Below are positions 25,001 through 32,133 of a stretch of DNA of 64,000 bases, piece by piece. The translations under genes and the position numbers were made by a program. Position 1 is the stretch's first letter; each line of letters starts with the position of its first letter. Source of the stretch: DASYKS01 sp031404815 (GTDB taxonomy: Bacteria > Acidobacteriota > Thermoanaerobaculia > Multivoradales > UBA5704); assembly GCA_031404815.1 (NCBI GenBank), contig JANNIH010000014.1, positions 62,001-126,000 of the forward strand, read 5' to 3'. The notes beneath the pieces are model-generated. The model was not told the DNA's origin and made no database searches. It saw only the letters and a program-made list of their open reading frames with translations.

Positions 25001-25305
25001 CGATAGCCTTTACCGAGACTTGAACGAACGCCACCGGATCACAACGCCGACCGTTGCCAAGTTGCAGTGGCGACAGTGGTTTTGAGGTCGCCACCATCTC
25101 GCGATTACGGCTATCGGCGCGCAATTATCGTAACCGTGCCCGCCACAGTGGTAATACTTTTCCAACAGTGACAATCCCGCCAAGATAGCGGTGACCGCCG
25201 CGACGATTACCGTAATCGCAGCGCGATAGCGGTAGATTTCTCCGCGATCGCCGTAATCGCGGCGCCGTGGCCGTTAAAATTTCCACGATAGCGGCAGTTG
25301 CCGCG
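25001..25305 (+). repeat. Phased dyad array B (20-21 bp period)
   Basis: Degenerate units spaced 20 or 21 bp (core starts about 25103, 25123, 25146, 25166, 25184, 25205, 25225, 25246, 25267, 25287). Cores vary around GATAGCGGTAATC or GATTACCGTAATC. Perfect dyads: CGATTAC-C-GTAATCG (25204-25218), CCGCGAT/ATCGCGG (25242-25262) and GTGGCGAC/GTCGCCAC (25067-25094). Units before 25064 are weaker. A promoter-like site lies upstream and a stem-loop downstream, so a noncoding transcript of about 390 nt is conceivable. Units differ in length by a base, so no reading frame is kept. Confidence 0.75.
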
Positions 25306-25324
25306 CACCCCAGAACCCCTAAAC

Positions 25325-25354
25325 GCTTGAGGGAAAAGAGTTTTCCCCTCAAGC
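25325..25354 (-). terminator. Stem-loop after the DUF3616 gene
   Basis: Arms GCTTGAGGGAAAA and TTTTCCCCTCAAGC (one bulged base), 3-nt loop. On the minus strand it follows the DUF3616 stop by 6 bp and is followed by GTTTAG. It could also stop plus-strand transcription from array B. Confidence 0.65.
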
Positions 25355-25360
25355 ACGGAC

Positions 25361-26317
25361 CTACTCGACCGCCAGCTTGATCCGCCGGCTGCGAAACGCC
25401 GGTGGATTCGGGCAGAGGTCGCCGTCGTCGCTCAGGATCATCAGTTCGTTGGGCGCGGCGGGGTCGAAGAAGGCCGCTTCGGCGATCAGGGAGCCCAGAT
25501 CGACGTTTGCGATCGGCTTCGGCGGTTCGCTGGGTTTGCCGGACCAGCGGTAGGCCTGGAAGTGGCCTCCGTCCTCGAAGGAGCCGGCGAGGATCACGTA
25601 GGCCTTGGCGGCCGGCCAGTACTCCAGACTGCGGATTCCGAGGCCTTTGAGGTCGAGCAGGATCGGGGCGTCGAAGGCGGGCTTGGCGCCGGCCAGCACC
25701 TTCCACGGGTTTTTCAAGGTTGCGATCAGCGCCTTCTTCTCTGGAATGGGGTTGCGGAAGCCGATCAGCAGCTCCCCCTGCGCGGAGGCCGCCAGCCCTT
25801 CGATGTTCAACCCGCCCGGAACCGTCGGAGGAAGTTTCGCGGCATCCATCAGGTGGAGCGGCGCGTAGCGACTATCTTTCTCGAGATCTTCGATCAAAGT
25901 GAGATAGGGCTTGCCTACCGCCTTCAAGGTGTGGCTGCCGGCTTTGACCTTGACGGCGAACAGGCGGTGGCGGTCGAGATCCTCCTCGCCGTTGTTCTTT
26001 CGGCTGTGCGAGCCCAGCCAGTAGATCGTGTCGCCGACTCGCGCCGCGCCTTCGAGGTCCGCCTTCTTCTTGAGACCGGGAAGGGCGGAGATCTTGACGA
26101 TCTCGGGCTCGCCGGGCGCATCCTTCTTGTAGATCCGGAGGTCTTTCTGGTCGTCATCCCCGACGATGAACAGCCCCGGTTCGAGCATCACGGCGGCCGA
26201 GGCCTCGCAGGTGCCGGGGTAGAGAACGACCGCCGGAGGCGTAGCAGGGGCCTGAGCGCGCGCCGCCCCTGCTACGAGGAGTCCGAGAACCAGGGATTGG
26301 AAGATCTTGTTGCTCAT
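25361..26317 (-). CDS. Exported DUF3616 family protein
   Basis: A 318-residue protein with a signal peptide (MSNKIFQSLVLGLLVAGAARA). The mature part reads as a beta-propeller-like repeat: 'GLFIVGDDDQKDLRIYKKDA', 'DLEGAARVGDTIYWLGSHSR', 'NIEGLAASAQGELLIGFRNP', 'DLKGLGIRSLEYWPAAKAYV', as in DUF3616 proteins. Their function is unknown; the pattern 'EGAAR.GD..Y.IGSHSR' is characteristic. Single gene followed by a stem-loop. Confidence 0.82.
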   Translation of the reverse strand: MSNKIFQSLVLGLLVAGAARAQAPATPPAVVLYPGTCEASAAVMLEPGLFIVGDDDQKDLRIYKKDAPGEPEIVKISALPGLKKKADLEGAARVGDTIYWLGSHSRKNNGEEDLDRHRLFAVKVKAGSHTLKAVGKPYLTLIEDLEKDSRYAPLHLMDAAKLPPTVPGGLNIEGLAASAQGELLIGFRNPIPEKKALIATLKNPWKVLAGAKPAFDAPILLDLKGLGIRSLEYWPAAKAYVILAGSFEDGGHFQAYRWSGKPSEPPKPIANVDLGSLIAEAAFFDPAAPNELMILSDDGDLCPNPPAFRSRRIKLAVE

Positions 26318-26411
26318 GGCGTCTCCGATCGTAAAGACATACCGATTCTAGCGAAGGTAGACGACCACGGTACCCGATTTCCTTCCGAGACGGCGTCGCC
26401 GGCACCTACCT

Positions 26412-27791
26412 CTACGGTTGAACCTCGAACGCCCCGATGTCGGTGCCGAGACCCACGGTGCGGGCAAAGCCCGGACCGCGTTGGTCCGTGAAGAGAGTCC
26501 ACGGGGCGAACCCTGAGTTGATCGCCGGGCTGCCCGAAAGCAGCGGGATGGTCTGGGTCAGCCCGCCGTTGTTGCTCAAGACGCCAATCCCCGGCGAGGT
26601 GACGCCACAGAGGTTGGCGCCGCCTAAGGTCGTAGTGGCGCAGACCACTCCCGCGGGCAGGTCCGCCGCGTCCGTGTCGAACAAGTTGTAGCTCGCGGTG
26701 ACGGAGAGCGCAGCCGCGTCGGACCGGTCGTTGTTGGCGAACAGGTTCGAGCGCAGCACGAGGGACGACGCGCCGACCGAAACCACCGCGCCGCTGCCGC
26801 CGTTCCCCCCCACCTGCGCGTTGTCGAAGAACGTCGAGTTGCGCACGGTGATCGGAACCTCGTTGCTGTAGATGACCTCCCCGGTCGAGGAGGAATTGCC
26901 GACGAACGTGCAGTTCTCGACCAGCCCTTTGCCTGCGTTCGAAAAGAAATTGATCGCCGCGCCGCCGTTCCAACGGTCGGAGTTGTTGCGGAACAAACTG
27001 CGCCGCACGGTCCAGGGGCCCGGATAGAGGAGCACGGCCGCGGCTCCCAGGTGAACACCGATGTTGTCGCTGAATTCGCAGTCCTCGATCAACGCTTCGC
27101 CGAAATGCCAGAGCGCCCCCGTGTCGGACTGGTTGAAGCGGAACCGGGTGCGGCGGAGCGTCAGCGTGCCATACGACGAAATGGCCGCGCCGCGCGATGC
27201 TACGTCCATCGGGGCCGCATTGGCGAAGAACTCCGAGTCTTCAACCACAATCGTCGTCGGGGGACCTTGCTGGGAACCCCCGGTGTCCATGCGAATGCCA
27301 CCGCCCTGGGCGTTCCAGCCCCCGGGAGGAGCAGAGCCGAACCCGCTTCGGATCGTGAGCGCGCGCACCGTCAGGACGGGCGGCCGGAGCAGGTCGAGCA
27401 CGAGGACCGACATCACCTTGCCGCCGGAGATCGCGAGCAGGCTCGCGCCCGGACCTTGCAAAGTGAGCGCGGGTTCCGTCAGCCGGAGCTCACCCAGGGC
27501 GAGATTGAGCGGCAGGGTCCCGGTGACGCCGGATGCGAATTCGATCGTGTCGGCGCCGGGGTCGAACACACCACACTCGTTGCTCCCTTTTTGGTCCGAT
27601 GAGTTGTGCGCGAAGATGGCCTCGCGCAGGGAACAGCCGTCGCCGACGGTCCAGCTGTCGATCAAGTGATCGACTTTGTAGGTGGCGGCGCAAAGCGGGC
27701 CGGCGAACCCGCTGACGAAAAGGCACGCGAAGAATCCATTGAACCGCAACGACCGGAGACGAACTGCTGTGAACCGATGATTTCCGTGCAT
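26412..27791 (-). CDS. Secreted right-handed beta-helix protein (choice-of-anchor Q type)
   Basis: A 459-residue protein. A membrane/signal segment (FFACLFVSGFAGPLCA, about residues 19-34) is followed by 'YKVDHLIDSWTVGDGCSLRE' and 'AIFAHNSS', the N-terminal cap of CSLREAI beta-helix proteins. Repeating rungs follow ('VVEDSEFFANAAP', 'LIEDCEFSDNIG', 'LVENCTFVGNSSS', 'VRNSTFFDNAQVGG'), and the end 'NGGLTQTIPLLSGSPAINSG' plus 'ATDQRG..R..G...DIGAFE'-like text is typical. Such proteins are surface or extracellular; the ligand is unknown. Confidence 0.85.
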   Translation of the reverse strand: MHGNHRFTAVRLRSLRFNGFFACLFVSGFAGPLCAATYKVDHLIDSWTVGDGCSLREAIFAHNSSDQKGSNECGVFDPGADTIEFASGVTGTLPLNLALGELRLTEPALTLQGPGASLLAISGGKVMSVLVLDLLRPPVLTVRALTIRSGFGSAPPGGWNAQGGGIRMDTGGSQQGPPTTIVVEDSEFFANAAPMDVASRGAAISSYGTLTLRRTRFRFNQSDTGALWHFGEALIEDCEFSDNIGVHLGAAAVLLYPGPWTVRRSLFRNNSDRWNGGAAINFFSNAGKGLVENCTFVGNSSSTGEVIYSNEVPITVRNSTFFDNAQVGGNGGSGAVVSVGASSLVLRSNLFANNDRSDAAALSVTASYNLFDTDAADLPAGVVCATTTLGGANLCGVTSPGIGVLSNNGGLTQTIPLLSGSPAINSGFAPWTLFTDQRGPGFARTVGLGTDIGAFEVQP

Positions 27792-27824
27792 GTTCCTCTC
27801 CTCTTCGATGTGTCGTTAAGCGAC

Positions 27825-29249
27825 CTACGGAGGACCGAACGCGAACAGCACCGACCGCTCGTTCGTCTGGGCCACCACGTAGAGGCGACCTGCAGCGTCG
27901 AGCGCCGGGCTCGAGGTGCGGAAATGTTCGTCGCGCAGAGCGTGCGTCAGGCTCAACAGGTCGTGGCTCCAAATCCCGAGCTCTTCGAAATGCGGGACCA
28001 CCACTTCATTCAGGCTCGAGGCCACGCCGCCCACCGAGCTTCCCTTGAGGAACGGCTGCGGCCGCGCCGTCCCGAGCAGCCCGCCGGTCGTCGGCTTGAG
28101 AAAATGGACCCGGTAGTCGGACGGCACGATCCAAGCATCCGGCGCGAGGGCCGGCGGATGCATCGCCGGTTCGATCGTGTCGTAGGACCACTTGAGAGTT
28201 CGGGTGACGGCATCGTAGACCCGCACACGGTGACCGCTGGTACCCAGCGCGATCAAACCCTCGGGAGTGACTGCGGGGCTCGACAGGCGCGTTCCATCGG
28301 AATCGACCTTCGTGCCCCAGCGCTTGACCAGTCGATCGGCGGCGGCGGCGGCGGGGCTGAACTGGAATACGTCCAGACTCACCGCGCAATTGTGGTCGGT
28401 GACCGCGACGAGCGGTCTCGAAGGAGTCGCCAGATCGCGGATGTTCGAGTCCATGATCGCGGGGGTGGAATCGGGCCAACCGTAGGTCTCATAGAGCGGT
28501 GGGACCGAGCCGACCGTAGGCCAGAAGCTGGTCAGAACATCCCAAAGATCGGTGATCTCCCAACCGAGACCCCCTCCGATGTCGATACACCAGTTCCCGG
28601 TCTGGTGCCGAGCGAAGATCCGGCCCTCGCCGTCGTAGACGAGCAGCTCGTGGAAGCTCTCAGGGGCAGCCGTGGTCAGGTCGATGTCGATCGTGTAGCG
28701 CCCATGAACGAAGAGGAACGAAAGGCCGTTCAAAGTCCAGATCTTGACCGACCCCGAAGCGCTGCTCGGTTCGCCTGATCTGCGCTGCGGTAGATCGACC
28801 TGCCAGACCAGGCCACAATTGGGCGTCAACCGCGCCAGTGCCGTTTGGTTGGCCTCGCCAAAAGGCCGCGTGACGAGGATCGCGATGTCGCCGTTCGGGA
28901 AGATCGCCGGCGTCGAGGTGATCGTCGAATTCCTGAAGCTCCGCGAGCAGTGGAAGTCGCCGTTCGGCAGCAGCGACCAGAACGTTCCGTTGGCCGTGCC
29001 CACGTAGATCGTGCCGCTCTTGGAGTCGACCGACGGACCGCCCGCGCTGACCGCACCGTCCAGCTGGAACGCCCAGCGCGGTGCCACGGGAACGTGGGTC
29101 GTGATGTTGACGAAGCTGGTGTTCGCCAGATTGCCGTACGCCTGGTCCCAACCTCCTTGCGCTCGAACCGGCGTCGCGGCGGCGAGAAGTCCAACCAGAA
29201 TCCCCAGACCGGCCGAGGCCGGCCGGGTCCAACTCGAACGTATACCCAT
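27825..29249 (-). CDS. Secreted PQQ-like beta-propeller protein
   Basis: A 474-residue protein with a signal peptide (about 1-30, cleaved near PVRA). Repeats such as 'WAFQLDGAVSAGGPSVDSKS', 'GTIYVGTANGTFWSLLPNGD', 'STPAIFPNGDIAILVTRPFG' and 'SSPAVTPEGLIALGTSGHRV' are PQQ/BamB-type propeller blades. No enzyme active-site signature is evident. It lies 33 bp upstream of the beta-helix gene on the same strand and may be cotranscribed with it. Confidence 0.82.
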   Translation of the reverse strand: MGIRSSWTRPASAGLGILVGLLAAATPVRAQGGWDQAYGNLANTSFVNITTHVPVAPRWAFQLDGAVSAGGPSVDSKSGTIYVGTANGTFWSLLPNGDFHCSRSFRNSTITSTPAIFPNGDIAILVTRPFGEANQTALARLTPNCGLVWQVDLPQRRSGEPSSASGSVKIWTLNGLSFLFVHGRYTIDIDLTTAAPESFHELLVYDGEGRIFARHQTGNWCIDIGGGLGWEITDLWDVLTSFWPTVGSVPPLYETYGWPDSTPAIMDSNIRDLATPSRPLVAVTDHNCAVSLDVFQFSPAAAAADRLVKRWGTKVDSDGTRLSSPAVTPEGLIALGTSGHRVRVYDAVTRTLKWSYDTIEPAMHPPALAPDAWIVPSDYRVHFLKPTTGGLLGTARPQPFLKGSSVGGVASSLNEVVVPHFEELGIWSHDLLSLTHALRDEHFRTSSPALDAAGRLYVVAQTNERSVLFAFGPP

Positions 29250-29330
29250 CGCTCTCTCCTTTGGCCATGAAACCGTGGCGCAGAGAGAGGCGGGAAATTG
29301 GGGAAAAAGGGGCCAGGCGGTCGAATCCTC

Positions 29331-29840
29331 CTACTTGCCCGACCGCTTCTTGAACGACCAGGTGAACGCGAAGTGGGCGGCGACCGCGCCGTCGGGCAGG
29401 AGACCGATCGTCTCGGCGCGCACGGTCTGCGGCTCGCCGGTCTCGATCGCGCGGGCGACCGCCTCAGCGATCGCCGGCCCGGCCTCGCAGGTAAACGTCA
29501 CCCGGGCGCCCGCCTTCTTCTCGAACGTCGCTTCGAGGCCGACGATCAGGAGCGCCACCGGCGCTTTCGAAGCCTCGATCGCCGCCATCGCGAGCGCTCC
29601 GGTCGAAAGCTCCGCCGCCATCGCCTGCGCCGCGAAGTAGATCGAGCGAAACGGGTTGGTCGTCCGCCAACCGTAGGGGAGCGAGACCCGGCAGCGCGCG
29701 GCGCTGATCTCGTCGATCCGCAAGCCGGCAAACAGGGCCAGTGGGAGCTTGGCGAGAAAGAACAGCCGCATCAGAGAGCGCGACCGCGTCTGCCGCAGGA
29801 ACTTGGAATCCGACCCCACCGGCGTCGCCTCAGCGGCCAT
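29331..29840 (-). CDS. DUF4442 family hotdog-fold protein
   Basis: A 169-residue protein. 'FLAKLPLALFAGLRIDEISA', 'CRVSLPYGWRTTNPFRSIYF' and 'AAQAMAAELSTGALAMAAI' are typical of DUF4442, a thioesterase-like hotdog family; 'FTCEAGPAIAEAVARAIETG' follows in the second half. Substrate unknown. Overlaps the upstream methyltransferase gene by 11 bp, so the two are cotranscribed. Confidence 0.8.
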   Translation of the reverse strand: MAAEATPVGSDSKFLRQTRSRSLMRLFFLAKLPLALFAGLRIDEISAARCRVSLPYGWRTTNPFRSIYFAAQAMAAELSTGALAMAAIEASKAPVALLIVGLEATFEKKAGARVTFTCEAGPAIAEAVARAIETGEPQTVRAETIGLLPDGAVAAHFAFTWSFKKRSGK

Positions 29841-30579
29841 GGTCGAACAGTCCGGTCGCCGAATCGAGTCGGCGGTAGTACTCGAGAGCGCTTTCCACCA
29901 CGGCCCGCCCCCGGACCAGCGCCCGCCGACCCGAAAGCGCGGTCTCCTCGACCGCGATCTGGCACTCTTCGAGCCCGCGGACCAAACCCGCGAGGTTGGG
30001 CGCCCACTTGTTGGTGTGGTCGCCGCCGAGCGAGGCGCGCGGATAGAACTGCCAGAGCGGAGTGTCCATCTCGCCGACGCCCGGCCCCGCCACCACTTCG
30101 GTCTCGACGAAGACCAGCGCCCCGGGGCGCGCGACGCTCCTCACCTTGTCGAGGGCGAGCAGAGGGTTGCGCAGGTGATAGAGCACGCCCAGAAACAAGA
30201 CCAGGTCGAACGTACCGAAGCGCTCCGGTTCGAGGTCGTAGACGTTGGCGACGAGGTACTCCATCGGGCTGCCCAGAATGCCGGCGGCGATCGAAAAACC
30301 GGTCATGTCCGGAGCGGCATAGTCGATGCCGGTGACCGTGGCGCCGCGCTTCTCCATCTCGAAACCGAAAAACCCGTCGCGACAACCGACGTCGAGCACC
30401 CGCAAGCCCTTCAAATCTTTGGGCAGGCCGAGCGCATCCATCGTGGCGAGCGCGCTCGGCGAGGCGTGCGGGCCGGGGGTGAATACGCCGGGGGAGAGCT
30501 CGATCTGGTGGTACCAATCGCGATGCCGGGCAATCAGCGCGCGAATCTCATCAGGAGAGGTGGAAGTGGGCTCGGGCAT
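29830..30579 (-). CDS. SAM-dependent methyltransferase (CmoB/DUF1698-like)
   Basis: A 249-residue enzyme. 'WYHQIELSPGVFTPG' at the N-terminus and 'GLRVLDVGCRDGFFGFEMEK' (motif I) resemble the DUF1698/CmoB group, followed by 'ATVTGIDYA' and 'GTFDLVLFLGVLYHLRNPLL'. CmoB carboxymethylates tRNA wobble uridine, but length and the divergent C-terminus suggest a related, unassigned methyltransferase. A TAAACT box 6 bp before the ATG hints at a leaderless message. Confidence 0.75.
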   Translation of the reverse strand: MPEPTSTSPDEIRALIARHRDWYHQIELSPGVFTPGPHASPSALATMDALGLPKDLKGLRVLDVGCRDGFFGFEMEKRGATVTGIDYAAPDMTGFSIAAGILGSPMEYLVANVYDLEPERFGTFDLVLFLGVLYHLRNPLLALDKVRSVARPGALVFVETEVVAGPGVGEMDTPLWQFYPRASLGGDHTNKWAPNLAGLVRGLEECQIAVEETALSGRRALVRGRAVVESALEYYRRLDSATGLFDHGR

Positions 30580-30585
30580 CGGAGC

Positions 30586-30591
30586 AGTTTA
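30586..30591 (-). promoter_or_regulatory. -10 box (TAAACT) for the methyltransferase gene, leaderless arrangement
   Basis: On the minus strand TAAACT ends 6 bp before ATG 30579; it matches TATAAT at 4 of 6 positions. No SD fits between. Confidence 0.35.
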
Positions 30592-30629
30592 ACATCGGCC
30601 GACCGGTCCCAGCGAACCGGGACACACTT

Positions 30630-30653
30630 GATGATGGCGTATACGCTATCATC
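30630..30653 (+). promoter_or_regulatory. Operator/promoter of the PIN toxin-antitoxin operon
   Basis: A 24-bp near-perfect palindrome: GATGAT-G-GCGTATACGC-T-ATCATC, broken only by the G/T pair. It contains TATCAT (30647-30652; 5/6 to the -10 consensus), which ends 6 bp before the GTG start at 30659. The site is a likely antitoxin operator, and the mRNA is probably leaderless. Confidence 0.6.
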
Positions 30654-30658
30654 GCTTC

Positions 30659-31081
30659 GTGTTCATCGTACTCGACACCAGCGTCTTCGTCTCGGCTCTG
30701 ATTGGCCCGAGAGGGGCAAGCCGCGAGGTTTTGGGCGCCTGTCTCAAGCGCCGCCTCCACCCGCTGATGGGAACTGCCCTCTTCGCGGAGTACGAGTCGC
30801 TCCTGTCTCGATCCACGCTGTTCGAAAAATCTCACCTCGAGCCAGCCGAGCGAGAGTCCGTGCTGAACGGTTTCTTGAACGTCTGCCGGTGGACCAACAT
30901 CTACTATGGGTGGCGACCGAACCTCCGGGACGAGGGAGACAACCACCTCATCGAGCTGGCCGTCGCCGGTGGCGCCGCGGCAATCGTGACCAAGAACCTC
31001 CGGGATCTGCGCTCCGGAGAACTGCACTTTCCCGGCCTCCGGATTCTAGGGCCAGACGAACTATTGAAGGAGATCTCGTAA
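30659..31081 (+). CDS. PIN-domain ribonuclease toxin
   Basis: A 140-residue toxin starting at GTG. 'FIVLDTSVFVSALIGPRGAS' carries the first catalytic Asp, 'ALFAEYESLLSR' the conserved Glu, and 'DEGDNHLIELAVAGGAAAIV' followed by 'TKNLRDL' the later acidic residues of the 'putative toxin component, PIN family' (COG1569 type). It would cleave RNA in a metal-dependent way. The stop overlaps the antitoxin start by one base (TAATG). Confidence 0.88.
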   Translation: MFIVLDTSVFVSALIGPRGASREVLGACLKRRLHPLMGTALFAEYESLLSRSTLFEKSHLEPAERESVLNGFLNVCRWTNIYYGWRPNLRDEGDNHLIELAVAGGAAAIVTKNLRDLRSGELHFPGLRILGPDELLKEIS

Positions 31082-31323
31082 TGGCGACCCTGACGATTCG
31101 TCTCTCCGACGAGAAACATTCCCGGCTTCGGCAGCTGGCCGAACGCCGGAAGGTCAGCGTCAACAAGCTCATCGACGAGCTGTCGACCGTTGCGCTGGCA
31201 GAGTTCGACGCCGAAACCCGATTCCGTACCCGCGCCGCGCTGGGTTCTCCCGAGGAGGCCTTGCGCCTCCTAGATGAGCTCGATCGCCAAGCGACCGCAG
31301 CGACGATTTCGTCGGCGGATTGA
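31081..31323 (+). CDS. Ribbon-helix-helix antitoxin of the PIN toxin
   Basis: An 80-residue protein. 'MATLTIRLSDEKHSRLRQLA' plus 'ERRKVSVNKLIDELSTVAL' is an Arc/HicB-type RHH domain, and the C-terminal tail (GSPEEALRLLDELDRQ) likely binds the toxin. The toxin-first order with one-base overlap fits COG1569-type PIN pairs. It probably binds the palindrome at 30630-30653. Confidence 0.8.
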   Translation: MATLTIRLSDEKHSRLRQLAERRKVSVNKLIDELSTVALAEFDAETRFRTRAALGSPEEALRLLDELDRQATAATISSAD

Positions 31324-31325
31324 CC

Positions 31326-31343
31326 GCTAAACGGCGCGCTCCG
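31326..31343 (+). repeat. Direct repeat flanking the MntA-HepT module, left copy
   Basis: GCTAAACGGCGCGCTCCG; the right copy at 32063-32080 differs at one base. The copies lie just outside the MntA/HepT genes, as expected for a duplicated target or a recombination site, though they may also be part of a dispersed repeat. Confidence 0.5.
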
Positions 31344-31399
31344 CGAGTCAGAGCCAACGGATGGTAGTCTCCCCGGGACTCTCGAGAGGAACCCTAACC

Positions 31400-31693
31400 A
31401 TGAACCGCGACGAGGTGCTCAGCTTCCTGTCTTCACACCGGCGGGAACTGGAGGAACGCTTCCGCATCGGCTCCCTCGCTCTCTTCGGGTCGACCGCTCG
31501 GAACGAATCCGGGCCGGGGAGCGATGTGGATCTCTTGGTGGAGTTCCGTGAAACGCCCGGGTTGACCGAGTACATGGGCCTTAAGTTTTGGCTGGAAGAC
31601 AGCTTGGGCCGGCCCGTGGACCTAATCATGAAGAAGGCGCTGAAGCCGTGGGCAAAACCTGTCGTGGAGGCTGAGTCGATCCGTGTCGCGTAG
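31400..31693 (+). CDS. mntA: MntA-like antitoxin nucleotidyltransferase
   Basis: A 97-residue minimal nucleotidyltransferase; ATG 31400 follows GAGAGGA. 'GSLALFGSTARNESGPGSD' with VDLLVEF contains the GSxxR and SDxD motifs (GST-R, SDVD), intact. MntA-type enzymes AMPylate the HepT toxin to silence it. It overlaps hepT by 11 bp, the standard arrangement. Confidence 0.85.
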   Translation: MNRDEVLSFLSSHRRELEERFRIGSLALFGSTARNESGPGSDVDLLVEFRETPGLTEYMGLKFWLEDSLGRPVDLIMKKALKPWAKPVVEAESIRVA

Positions 31694-32036
31694 TTGGGAG
31701 TTGTTCCTTCGCGACATGCTGGAGGCGGCCCAGAAGGTGGTCCGTTATTCATCCGAAGGCGAGATGGACGATTTCTTTGCCGACGAGATGGCCTATGACG
31801 CCACGCTGCGCAACCTAGAAATCGTGGGGGAAGCGGCGAAGAACATTCCCGAGGAGATTCGTCAGCGTTTCCCCGAAGTCGACTGGCGAGGCGTGGCGGG
31901 ACTGCGAGACGTCTTGGCACACGCCTATTTCGCCATTGACGCGGAGACGCTCTGGAAGATCGTTCGGGCTGACATCCCTCGGCTATTGGACCTACTCGGG
32001 CAAATAGAGGAAAGGCTACCTAAGGCGGCAGACTGA
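31683..32036 (+). CDS. hepT: HepT-like HEPN ribonuclease toxin (DUF86)
   Basis: A 117-residue all-helical protein starting at GTG 31683. 'YDATLRNLEIVGEAAKNIPE' and 'WRGVAGLRDVLAHAYFAID' are DUF86 hallmarks; the last includes the RX4H catalytic motif (R-DVLA-H), followed by the Tyr that MntA would AMPylate (H-A-Y). Paired with the upstream nucleotidyltransferase. Confidence 0.88.
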   Translation: MSRSWELFLRDMLEAAQKVVRYSSEGEMDDFFADEMAYDATLRNLEIVGEAAKNIPEEIRQRFPEVDWRGVAGLRDVLAHAYFAIDAETLWKIVRADIPRLLDLLGQIEERLPKAAD

Positions 32037-32062
32037 CCAGCCCGTACGGAGTGAAACCAAAC

Positions 32063-32080
32063 GCCAAACGGCGCGCTCCG
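32063..32080 (+). repeat. Direct repeat flanking the MntA-HepT module, right copy
   Basis: GCCAAACGGCGCGCTCCG, 17 of 18 bases as in 31326-31343. Its right part is also the left arm of the stem-loop at 32070. Confidence 0.5.
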
Positions 32081-32103
32081 GACCAAAACGTCCGAGGCGC
32101 GCC
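32070..32103. terminator. GC-rich stem-loop between convergent genes
   Basis: Outer arms GGCGCGC / GCGCGCC and inner arms CGGAC / GTCCG around a CAAAAC loop. It lies between the ends of hepT and the serine hydrolase gene and may terminate both. No T-run follows on either strand. Confidence 0.5.
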
Positions 32104-32133
32104 GCTCGCTTCCTACACGGTTGTTTGAAGCGC

